The position numbers and the translations under genes were made by a program. Below are positions 55,831-64,000 of a stretch of 64,000 nucleotides of DNA, one piece after another; positions within the stretch are counted from its first letter, which is position 1, and every line of letters starts with the position of its first letter. Source of the DNA: Acanthosepion pharaonis (Eukaryota; Mollusca; Cephalopoda; Sepiida; Sepiidae); assembly GCA_903632075.3 (NCBI GenBank), contig CAHIKZ030004732.1, forward strand, positions 2,066,001 through 2,130,000, given 5' to 3'. The notes beneath the pieces were generated by a model. The model saw only the letters and a list, made by a program, of their open reading frames with translations, was not told the DNA's origin and did not search any database.

Positions 55831-56465
55831 CAAGCTTTAAAAATCAACCGAGACACAAGTTAGTATTTTTGGTTTGTTCACCCCTTACATCTTGGCACTT
55901 CGCAAATGTAATTTCAGTGCCAAATCGCCCACGTAAACCTTTAAACGCAAGTGGAAAATCAATTTAAAGCAACAGATACTTTATTGGTTTGTGATCTATA
56001 AATCCCGTCAAAAATGACATGAACTGGTGAGTCGATTTCAGTGTTCAGAAAAATATAAATGCCAAGTCTTTAAGAGACAAGTAGCAGTAATGCCAGCCTA
56101 TCCATCCAAAATCGCTGCTACAATCGTTCACAAGAATTTTTGCCGTTCAATATATTTCCTGTCAATATAAGAAAAAAAAAATATAACCGCTTTCAACAAT
56201 ATTTACCATTCAACTTACAACACGCATGAAAAAACACTTATGAACACAAATATTCTTATGCTGGAACGCAACTATCAATAAGCAAAGTTTCATTTTCAAT
56301 AAGTACATTCTCTTTTAATTTTATAGAACTTTGTAAAAGTAGTACATAAAGCATTTTATTGTTAACACGCTTTTTTGTCTTTTCATTCTTCCATAATGTA
56401 CTTGACATCATTTCATTCATTCCCTGTCACATTCAACACGAATACTAACTTTTTACCATTCATAA
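55831..56465. other. intergenic sequence, nothing recognised
   Basis: About 630 bp, AT-rich, no feature. Confidence 0.4.
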
Positions 56466-56840
56466 TCCATTTCTGTTATGGGCACGTGGCGTTATCGGAC
56501 TAGAGGGGGCAATCCTAGCGTGTGGCACCTGTGGAAAGTGACTGAAAACTATATCACGGGTTGACCCAAGCCTTGTGAATGAAATTGGGTAGAACCCTTG
56601 GGTGCCGTCGATAGCTGTGCTAGCACGAAGTTACAAGTCATCTTGAGCGTGCCGGCCTTGTTAAAATTGTTGATCACGCTAGATAACACGCTCTTTCCCA
56701 GAAATAAGATCTGCTCAGCATAGTTGCAGTATAAACCACATAATTGAATAAACAAATGCGCCTGAGCAAGCGTCTGCAATAGGGATTGGCTAGTAGACAG
56801 GTATCCTCGTAAACGAGTGGCCAGCTATATATACATACCA
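56466..56840 (-). other. GC-richer block with a 76-codon frame, unassigned
   Basis: Balanced base composition against AT-rich flanks. The minus frame 56779-56549 reads MQTLAQAHLFIQLCGLYCNY near its start and KAGTLKMTCNFVLAQLST near its end. I do not recognise it. TATATATAC at 56826-56834 lies upstream on the minus strand and could be a TATA box. It may be the 5' region of a retroelement rather than a host exon. Confidence 0.3.
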
Positions 56841-56927
56841 TCCATTTCTAAAAAAAAAATAATCAAGCTAGAGGTGGCTCTAAATATTTCTTCTCCTACT
56901 GTATAATTGACAACGACTACATCTATG

Positions 56928-56990
56928 CGTCATGTCCTTTCAGGACGTAGGCGATCATGGCTCTCCATAACTTTCTCTTCGATACTGCTA
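56928..56990 (-). repeat. LINE-E 3' end fragment
   Basis: GTCCTTTCAGGACGTAGGCG and ATCATGGCTCTCCATAAC are nearly identical to 53173-53210, the codons for the WRAMI.YVLKGH end of LINE-E. Heavily 5'-truncated insertion. Confidence 0.7.
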
Positions 56991-56999
56991 TAAATAACT

Positions 57000-57155
57000 T
57001 ATTAATAGATCAATAATGAACCTAACGTCAATCGCCATCTTCTATCTTCTTGAATTCCATTCATCTTTTGTCTTTTCCTCAATTTTTTCACTTTCACTCC
57101 TTTTAACCCCTCCCCGCTGCCTGCGTACTTGTGGTATTCCCGCCTTAAAAAAAAT
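57000..57155 (+). repeat. LINE-A 3' end fragment
   Basis: AATCGCCATCTTCTATCTTC, CTTTTGTCTTTTCCTCAAT, CCCTCCCCGCTGCC and TATTCCCGCCTTAAAAAAAA run parallel to the inverted 3120-3340 sequence. About 150 bp of 3' UTR with an A tail. Confidence 0.6.
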
Positions 57156-57949
57156 AAACCCAACTGCCTAAAAGCAACTAATCTTTTTTCCTCTAAACTA
57201 ATGTAATGTTAGCCTTGTACGGACGAATAAAAAGTCGATAGTAAATCTCTCGTTGTTTATTCATCTCCAGACATTGTCATTTAATATTGGTGTAAAAGTG
57301 TGTGGCTTTGGGGGCTTTCTCTGAACGTATGTTTTCTTGTCGTGAAGACGTGATGAACTCTGTTTTCCTTCTCGAGTAGGGTGTTTACATTTCTTCCTAT
57401 CATTCGGTTGTCTAAACTGTGCTCTTACGAAGCGCAGATGGATCGACCACCTGTTTACATGTGGAGGCGCACAATAATACACTACTAAACGTGAATTTGC
57501 TCTTGGTGACAATGAGGTACCCTTCCAGCTCAACCCTCCGATACACCTTGCTCCTTTGATGCTCTAGTGTGAAACATTGCAAAATTTAATTTGGTATTAC
57601 TTTGTGGTCACCCCAGATCAACTTCTCTAAGTACAAATGTCCCTTATTGACATTAAATTTGATTCAGGCAATTTGGTATTTCCTACATAGTAAAGACTTG
57701 TTGAAATCAAATTTCTATTATACTTGAAATAGTCTGTTGTTAAAGGATATAATATTCTCAAAGAGATAGAACATAGTGATATTAATTTTATTCAAACAAA
57801 TGATAATGCAAAGTTGCAGATAAACTCATTTAATTTTAAAATATCCAATATGGCACAGAATTTGTTAGAAAGAAAATGACAATAGAAAGGAAGAGTGGAA
57901 ATTTGTAATAATTATTTAGATAATTGCTTTTCCGAAGTCGAATTTAACC
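57156..57949. other. unassigned sequence with a 90-codon minus frame
   Basis: The minus frame 57533-57261 is rich in basic residues (KKCKHPTREGKQ, KKTYVQRKPPKPH) and proline toward its end, without a recognised domain. Flanking DNA on the plus strand (GTACGGACGAATAAAAAGTC, then CTCGTTGTTTATTCATCTCC) looks like the R-U5 part of an LTR. Could be retroelement-derived. Confidence 0.3.
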
Positions 57950-58592
57950 GTATAGCTAGGATTAATGTCTAGGTCTGTCGCTAAGAAAGTCAGTTCAATA
58001 TGTAGGTCGAGATAATTTTTCTCCCCAGAATCTATCTTACATATAATGACATTCGACAATGCTTAGAATATTTCTGCAACATATGGTCCAGTGCCCCTGC
58101 TATTTACCTTAATCTTGATAAGATCCAAAGAAAAATCTGTAATATTATTGACCCTGATCTGGCAGCTCTGCTCCAGTCACTTCCCACCTCTGTAAACTAT
58201 GTCTTTTTTAAAATACTTTCATATATAATTATTCGAATGAGCTATTCGCTATGGTACCTTTTTTTTTTAATTTAAGCGCGTACAAGACTGGCGTCGAGAT
58301 CTCACCAATTTTCAGCTGATCTGGCTAGTTGTAGCCGTAAATTCTATGCTAACAGTTTCTTCTCTGGCACTTCTCACCTGTTGAATTCCCTTCCGGCTTT
58401 ATGTATTCCAACCAACTTTAATCTGTAAAAATTTGAATACAATGTCAATCGCTATTTGCTTTCCAACTGATTACTATCTAATCTTTCTGCTCATCCTTAA
58501 CGTTTCTGTTCCTAATTCTCCCACATCCTGTAACCCCTTGTGTTATTGTGGCATTACTGCCTTGCTTGGGGTGATTCCGCTTTAAAAAATAC
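57950..58592 (+). pseudogene. LINE-A reverse transcriptase C-terminal part
   Basis: Plus strand in shifting frames: RSVAKKVSSICRSR, NFSPQNLSYI, ECLEYFCNIWSSAPA, IYLNLDKIQRKICNIIDPDL, then LVPFF-like text, ANSFFSGTSHLLNSLPAL, CIPTNFNLKKFEYNVNRYLL and the 3' end CCTTGCTTGGGGTGATTCCG with an A tail. Palm missing. The 110 bp after the tail (58593-58705) equal those after the copy at 35.7 kb. Confidence 0.75.
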
Positions 58593-58705
58593 ATTTGTGA
58601 GGTGAAGAAGCATTTTTGTGCTTCAGAGAATTTTGTAGCAATAATTTCATTTGCCTATGTTGTGCTCTTTCATGATCTTTAGTGACATTAAATGACCTTT
58701 GAATA
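58593..58705 (+). repeat. segment shared downstream of two LINE-A 3' ends
   Basis: TTTGTGAGGT.AAGAAGCATT, AATAATTTCATTTGCCTATG and AGTGACATTAAATGAC are shared with 35715-35607 (minus) in the same order right after the LINE end. About 110 bp, roughly nine tenths identical by eye. Confidence 0.7.
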
Positions 58706-60205
58706 TCACAATTGGATGTTTTGAGTCTTCATATCCCAAACACACGGTTACTGGGATTTGACGTTTAAGCGTAATTGTAATATCAAACAGAAGCCTTCAA
58801 TGTAATATTCCTCGGAGATGTTGATATTTAAATACAAAATAAAAAAGTTACGACGTCTATGTACTCTTTTCTGAATATAGAATCCTCGTTAATTCTTCGG
58901 ATTTGTATTAATCTACATTCACTTAAGCCTTTATAAATTTATGCATAATTGCACATATGTAGATAAGAAATGTCTATAGTTTTGAGAAGAGCAGTTATCA
59001 TTTCAATAATTGTTTAGACTGCTGAACTCACTTTTTGTATTGCCCTTCTTACTAGTACGTTTTAAAAGATCCATTTTATGCCCCCCCGCACTTCGGATGT
59101 ATAATCCAAAAATGGTAGTGTCTCTGTTTTATTTTTTATTTTTATTTGTTTACAGAAACAGGTGTCAAATAAATAGTATATTCAATACTATTTTCTGTCC
59201 GCCATGTTCTTTTTACCCGCCATGTTGTTCTGTAACGGATTGCACATTTTTGCGTTGCAGATATTGATACTACAATAGATGCAACACAAAAAGAAGTTTA
59301 ATTGTCCAAAGAATTCCTGGAATAAGAACTTTATTTTTTAAGCGAAAAGATAATACGACCATATTAACGAACTTGTTTTTTTTTGTCCTGATCGATTGGA
59401 TAACTACCTACCTTACCCTTACATAGAAGGTTGAACATCACATTATTTTGAAAGAATACACTCAAAAAAGAATTCAACAAAGATGCATTTATTTTAGCAA
59501 ATCATGCAATTGAAAACTTATATATGCAAATTTAACGATTAAAAAAATTCATTTACGCTGACATTAAGGCTTGTTTCTTTGCGCATCGTGTGTTTTGATT
59601 TTTTTTAAATTTATTTTTGTGGAATTTGTTCGACATGTCGCACGCTTAAAAGATAGAATAATTCAGGCCGAAAATGTGAAGTTAAAAAACACTTTACCCT
59701 TTTTCAACCCATCGAAAGGGAAATTAATTCGAGATAAGAAAACTAATATCAGTTTTGTTCATCTTCTAGATGGAAGCATAAAAGAAACTAATACCTTTTC
59801 TTTTCCTTCCGGAGGTAAAATATCTTCCTTCTTTAAATTGAATTTCAATGTCGTAACAATCTGCAAAAGATTAAGTTTGGTTAAATACAAGAATTGGAAA
59901 GAAGCCGAATTGTCTCTTTATTCTTATTCTGCCTTGTTTTCGTTTCTTAAAATTTTACTCAGATTTCTTTAAAAGAATTTACTGAGATATAGTTCAGGTT
60001 TGGAAGACAATCTGTTTTAAAACAATTGTGTTATATAATCTTGATACTATCTTTTAAGTTAACAAAATTCGCAGATTTCTTAAACAATAAAAATCGAAAA
60101 GTTTGCCAACAATATTCATTGCTTTATTCTTCTACAATGTGCACAAATTGTGGTGTATCGAATTTATCGTTTCTTTTAACTCAATTTTAAAAATATCCTC
60201 ATTAA
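58706..60205. other. unassigned AT-rich sequence with a 133-codon frame
   Basis: About 1.5 kb without recognised repeats. The plus frame 59571-59972 begins with a hydrophobic segment (SCVLIFFKFIFVEFV) and continues with KDRIIQAENVKLKNTLPFFN and FVHLLDGSIKETNTFSFPSG. I recognise no family. A plus frame at 59010-59267 is cysteine- and phenylalanine-rich and looks accidental. Confidence 0.35.
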
Positions 60206-61320
60206 TAAGGTGTTATGGTCCGGTTCCTTGTACCACGGTGATAGTCCAAGGTAGAACTAATAAAGAAGAACTCGAACACGGATATGGAATAACACAGATA
60301 TATTACAAACAGGAATATATACAGAGAAGTAGAAAGTGTTAGTACGAACAATCAGGTTTAGTAGTAATTGTCTGAACGCGACTCGGTTTGGACTGCCACA
60401 GACTCGACTGACTGACTCGCTCTGAGTGACTGACAGACTTCTGACGGACTTCACGCCAGGCTTCAGACTGAATAGTATTTAGTCACCCCCCCACGAGGGC
60501 ATCATGTGGCACAAGGCAGGTTTATGTGGGATCTCCGAGCCCGTAGGCTCGGCCAAAAAATATGCCCTTTGAACCCGTATACACGGGTTCAGGGTCGGTT
60601 TACCTCCCCGAAAGAGACTCCGCCCTTCGGCGTAGCCTCGTTCGGGTTCCTCCCCGCCCGAAGGCAGAGAGTTCAACCGATCGTCCGACTTCAGACTGAA
60701 CAGTATTTAGTCACCCCCCGCACGAGGGCATCATGCGGCACAAGGCCGGTTTAACGTGGGATCACCGAGCCCGTGGGATCTCGAGCCCGTGGGGGCTCGT
60801 GGGATCTCCAGCCCGTGGGCTCGGCCAAAAATATGCCTTTGAACCCATATAAACGGGTTCAGGGTCGGTTTAGCTCCGCGAAAGAGACTCCGCGAAAGAG
60901 ACTCCGCTCTTCCGTGTAGCCTCGTTCGGGTTCCTCCCCGCCCGAAGGCAGAGAGTTCAACCGATCAGCCGGTTAGCCGGTCGCCCGACTTCAGACTGAA
61001 CAGTATTTAGTCACCCCACCCACGAGGGCATCATATGGCACAAGGCCGGTTTAAATTGGGATCTCCCAGCCCGTGGGCTCGGCCAAAAATATGCTCTTTG
61101 AACCCTGCATAGCCTCGTTCGGGTTCCTCTCCGCCTGAATGCAGAGAGTTCAACCGATCAGCCAGAAACTACAAACGACACTATACACTAAAATCACCTA
61201 CACCCACAACTATCTACGCTTTAAGTCTCCCCAACCTAAACACCTCAAAGAGAACCTTCCCTATTCACAAGCACTTAGACTTTAAGTAAATGCTTTGTTT
61301 ATAATAAGCAGTATTAACAA
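60206..61320. repeat. GC-rich tandem repeat inside an LTR-like block
   Basis: Three units begin CTTCAGACTGAA.AGTATTTA at 60462, 60690 and 60989 (228, 299 and about 176 bp). Each has ACGAGGGCATCAT.(T/C)GGCA, CAAGGC.GGTTTA, GAGCCCGT-GGGCTC-type hairpins, GGCCAAAAA-ATATGC, and TAGCCTCGTTCGGGTTCC ending in AGAGAGTTCAACCGATC. In unit 1 GAACCCGT and ACGGGTTC form an 8-bp stem (60571-60590). Upstream, 60211 starts TGTTATGGTCCGGTTCC. The GC content and length suggest an LTR or other mobile-element terminus with internal tandem growth; I found no target duplication. Confidence 0.6.
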
Positions 61321-61543
61321 CATTTTCCGGCCTGAATGCCCGAGAAATATATATATATATATAGACGTGTGGCTAGACGTTCGATTGCTTCTAGCCGGGA
61401 TTGAAATAAGCTCGATTTGACATCAATCAAAGAACCTAGGCTATCGTCGGACAAAGAGAGAAAGGGAAATTTGACGTTTTTTATCCGAAATATGCCAGTG
61501 GCCGGAGAACTCAATTCGTACTTGAAGAGTAATGCAAATCTGC

Positions 61544-61545
<2 letters not shown>
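61321..61545. other. unassigned GC-mixed sequence with CGGCC repeat core
   Basis: TTTTCCGGCCTGAATGCCCG at 61323 is the inverted core of the 42.3/42.7 kb repeat. After a short TA run the sequence is CG-containing but unassigned. Confidence 0.4.
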
Positions 61546-61590
<45 letters not shown>

Positions 61591-61615
61591 ATCCGACATA
61601 TTGTTATTTTTAATT

Positions 61616-61656
<41 letters not shown>
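61546..61656. repeat. two (TA)n tracts
   Basis: TA runs at 61548-61586 and 61620-61656 separated by a 33-bp spacer. Confidence 0.95.
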
Positions 61657-61661
<5 letters not shown>

Positions 61662-61934
61662 ATTCAATAACTGGATTTAAAATAATATCTGAAGAAATAT
61701 TATTTCTTGTGGTGGAGTCGGCAGTGGGAGGTTGGAAAATAGTTGTTTTTCAAAAACAGGATGTTGTAAAAATAAAAAAGTATTGCATTAATTGAAATGT
61801 TAAAAGTAAGGTGGCTAAACCAGATGTTAAAAGTGGGGTTAAATTAAATCTTAAATTTGTGTGGTTGACTAAATCAGATATTAAGTTTTAAAGATGCTTG
61901 ATTCTTTTTTAATCTAATTCTCTCATAAATGAAT

Positions 61935-62490
61935 AATTTTGTTCATATCTTACTTGAAGGAGAAATTTACTCCACGTGTAATAAGTGTTACAGGAAATAC
62001 ATAGGAGAAACCTCAAGGAATTTAAATAAAGATTATATGAACACAAAAGGGATCTTTTACAAAACAATCTACTTAATATATTCGTTACTCACCATAAAGA
62101 ATCTTACCATAATTCTGATGAAAAAAGTTATTTTAATTAAAAGAGAAAGCAATTTACCAACACGATTAATCACTATCAATTCATCCACAGTAAACTGACG
62201 TGTTACAACATTTCACCTTTCTTGACAGACCTTCTATTATCACAAAATGGGGTAATTAATAACAAAAGTGATAAAGATATAGACAAAAAGAAAAAGGAAG
62301 TAAATGAAATCGGCTTGACGTATTTAAACATATATTAAAAAAAAAATTAAATTTAAAATTTTAGCGTTCCTACTCCTTCATGTGTAATCACATCTACATA
62401 ATCATCTCTTTAGTCTGATGAAATCATAAAGGATGAAGCGTGTGACATGATCATTTTCTTTTCACTTTGTCATAGATTTTTCTCATATAA
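61935..62490 (+). pseudogene. Penelope-like element: GIY-YIG fragment and 3' end (copy 5)
   Basis: The frame 61929-62198 carries GEIYSTCNKCYRKYIGETSR and NLNKDYMNTKGIFYKTIYLI, the GIY-YIG front half with C..C, Y-I-G-E-T and R. Downstream, TCATCCACAGTAAACTGACG, TTACAACATTTCACC and GACAGACCTTCTATTATC match the 26.5 and 55.0 kb ends; a basic stretch (KKKKEVNEI) follows. The hammerhead-like core at 62413-62446 is the best in the window. Several frameshifts; no reverse transcriptase upstream. Confidence 0.7.
62413..62450 (+). ncRNA. hammerhead-ribozyme-like motif (PLE copy 5)
   Basis: CTGATGA (62415-62421) is intact, followed by a stem-II region AATC-ATAAA-GGAT, then GAAG in place of GAAA, a CGTGTGAC segment in place of CGCGTCAC, and ATGATC. 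Stem II is weakened by an A-rich loop, and the GAAA change probably abolishes cleavage. Penelope-like elements are known to carry small hammerheads in their terminal repeats. Confidence 0.55.
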
Positions 62491-62759
62491 CCTACTTTAA
62501 ACAGTGTTCTGTTTTGATTTTAAATAGTTTTCTTTTTGGGATTTTTCGCTTCTATTTATTTTCTGAAATGAGACCTAGAAATTTTTTTTTCCACATAGAA
62601 GACTTATCTAACTTTTAGATGTCAATGTTTCAAAAAGAAAAAAAAATCAAAATGAAAAATGAAATCTAATTTATTTTGAAAATTATTTAAATTTTGAAAA
62701 ATAATACAGATCAGTTCAGTAGCATTGATTGAGGCCAGATTTAGCCTCCTGTATAATTC

Positions 62760-63262
62760 GTTAGAGTACTAGAGTCTTCCCTTAGCTGGCGTCTGTCTTT
62801 TTACGGAGCACAATCTTTGTGATTTCCCTATCTCGGTTCGAAAAGTTTCCGTACCAATCAAAATCCTTGACTCTACGAAGGCTACAGGTTTGGATAGAAT
62901 TCCAGTTATCGTTCTTAAGAACCTTAGCTCAATCATGGCAAAGTTATTTAACCCCTTCCTGAAGGAGAAATCCTTTTCAGGTCTATGAAGGATGCCATCT
63001 GCATTTCCTGTTTTCCAGAATGTAGGTGAGCACTTATTCGTGTCGCTATATCATCTCATCAGTCTCCTTAAATCATCAACCGAATCCTTGAGTCTATTAT
63101 CAACCAGAAAAAAAACCTTGGGAAAGACAAACAGTATCGATTTCTCTCCTCTAGATTCACTGCTGATGTTCTAAATACAGAGAATCAGCGAAGCACTCGA
63201 TAATAAATTCATCACTAGAGCGATTAGTTATCTTAAAGGTCTTTGACAAAGTGTATCTGTAA
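62760..63262 (+). pseudogene. LINE-A reverse transcriptase, fingers and early palm
   Basis: The only 5' part of LINE-A in the window. Plus strand: FPISVRKVSVPIKILDSTKA, TGLDRIPVIVLKNLSSIMAK and LFNPFLKEKSF (fingers: the S-K-A-T-G-x-D-x-I-P-V-x-V-L-K-N block), PSAFPVFQNVGEH and LYHLISLLKS (P.FK..G...NYRPISLL region), then frameshifts. It ends near LDNKFITRAISYLK before motif A is reached. 3'-truncated, with no TPRT tail. Confidence 0.65.
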
Positions 63263-63714
63263 GAGACATATATTGACTAACTTTATTTATCTCCCTTTTT
63301 TTCTTTCTTTATATGCATCATGTTGGAAATAATTATAAACCTCCTACAAATATGACCTGCAGTTTTCAAATATTTGTCAAAGAACGTAAAATAATTCCTT
63401 CTATAAGAAAAGTCGAAGCGGAAATCGAATTTCAAATCAATTTCACTCTTCCTGCTGTCAAATAAGCCACTTTTGAAAAAACAAATGTTTGGAGGATGTA
63501 AATATTGTAAAAATATTAAAAATATTTTTTCCAAATTTTACTGATGTAACTATATTCGAATTGATCTAGAAGTTTCCAGATGTTGTTTGACCGCTGCATA
63601 CGCCACACATAATCCATTTTCTTTATCTTTTGAAGAATCAGTTTGTTTATAATGTCATCAGTGAGAAATTTATAGAATCAATGAAACGTAGTCACCTCTT
63701 TTTGATTTACTAAA
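63263..63714. other. intergenic sequence, nothing recognised
   Basis: An 83-codon minus frame (63283-63534) has no recognised motif. Confidence 0.4.
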
Positions 63715-63860
63715 CACAGTTTGGATTTGGCACAAGGCCACAAGTATGGGCAACCTAGTGAGGATCAAACTCACTACTCAGTAGTAATGGTCATCCTGAC
63801 TAGCACGCTAACAATTCCCCCAGGCTGAGGCCCACGAAGCGTGACCACCTGAAAGCACAT
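63715..63860 (-). repeat. SINE-2 (tRNA-derived), copy 2
   Basis: GGCACAAGGCCACAAGTATG, GTGAGGATCAAACTCACTAC, CAGTAGTAATGGTCATCCTG and GCTAACAATTCCCCCAGG. The inverted B-box-like GAGTTTGATCCTC is shared with the copy at 40475-40580. It runs close to the window's right edge; the last 140 bases show nothing else. Confidence 0.6.
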
Positions 63861-64000
63861 TAGAAAACAAAACATAAATTCAAAATTGGTTTATTTTGAA
63901 TCGCTAAAAAATAAAGTTTGAATATCAATAATCCAGTCATTGTTTTCTGCACCAAGTGAAACCATTAATCGAACTGAGGAGGTTATTTATGTAACTTTTC

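Overview
The window is AT-rich eukaryotic nuclear DNA with no host protein-coding gene, tRNA gene or functional rRNA gene that I can support. Almost everything recognisable is a dead or dying transposable element, set in unassigned AT-rich sequence with very long (TA)n, (CA)n(TA)n and (ATCT)n microsatellites. The mix (several non-LTR retrotransposon families, Penelope-like elements, mariner and hAT DNA elements, a probable Helitron, tRNA- and 5S-derived SINEs) points to an invertebrate animal. A mollusc, possibly a cephalopod, is my best guess, but that rests on repeat style and recalled families, not on a diagnostic gene.

Layout. 0-5 kb: LINE-A fragments, a 0.65 kb dispersed repeat and a GC-richer unassigned block. 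5.6-7.4 kb: a 1.7 kb element with matching terminal inverted repeats and an 8-bp target duplication; its long-armed palindromic relative lies at 30.4 kb. 7.57-8.85 kb: a nearly complete mariner with a DD34D triad, killed by one frameshift and one stop. 9-20 kb: an LTR-like promoter block, a decayed second mariner with a duplicated 3' part, SINEs, a pogo-like MITE and another LINE-A. 20-30 kb: LINE-E and LINE-Z fragments, a Penelope-like 3' end with a hammerhead-like motif, a roughly 650-bp TA array and the end of a different GIY-YIG-type element. 30-37 kb: palindromic element, full-length SINE, ATCT array, LINE-A. 37.47-42.02 kb: sequence bounded by good Helitron termini and holding a decayed LINE-E. 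42-50 kb: a regulatory-looking GC-rich island, two 5S-headed composite SINEs, nested LINE-A copies in opposite orientation, an intact hAT MITE and a LINE-Z with its own target duplication. 50-55 kb: a third composite SINE, two LINE-E copies, a MITE and a Penelope-like element with reverse transcriptase and GIY-YIG pieces. 55-64 kb: fragments, a GC-rich tandem repeat, another Penelope-like end with the best-preserved hammerhead core, and the 5' half of a LINE-A reverse transcriptase.

How they work together. SINEs need LINE machinery; small MITEs need mariner-, pogo- or hAT-type transposases supplied elsewhere. No element here looks able to move itself: each coding copy is truncated, frameshifted or stopped. 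The most interesting signals are the repeated hammerhead-ribozyme-like core at the ends of the Penelope-like elements, the 5S-plus-tRNA-like composite SINEs, and the candidate Helitron.
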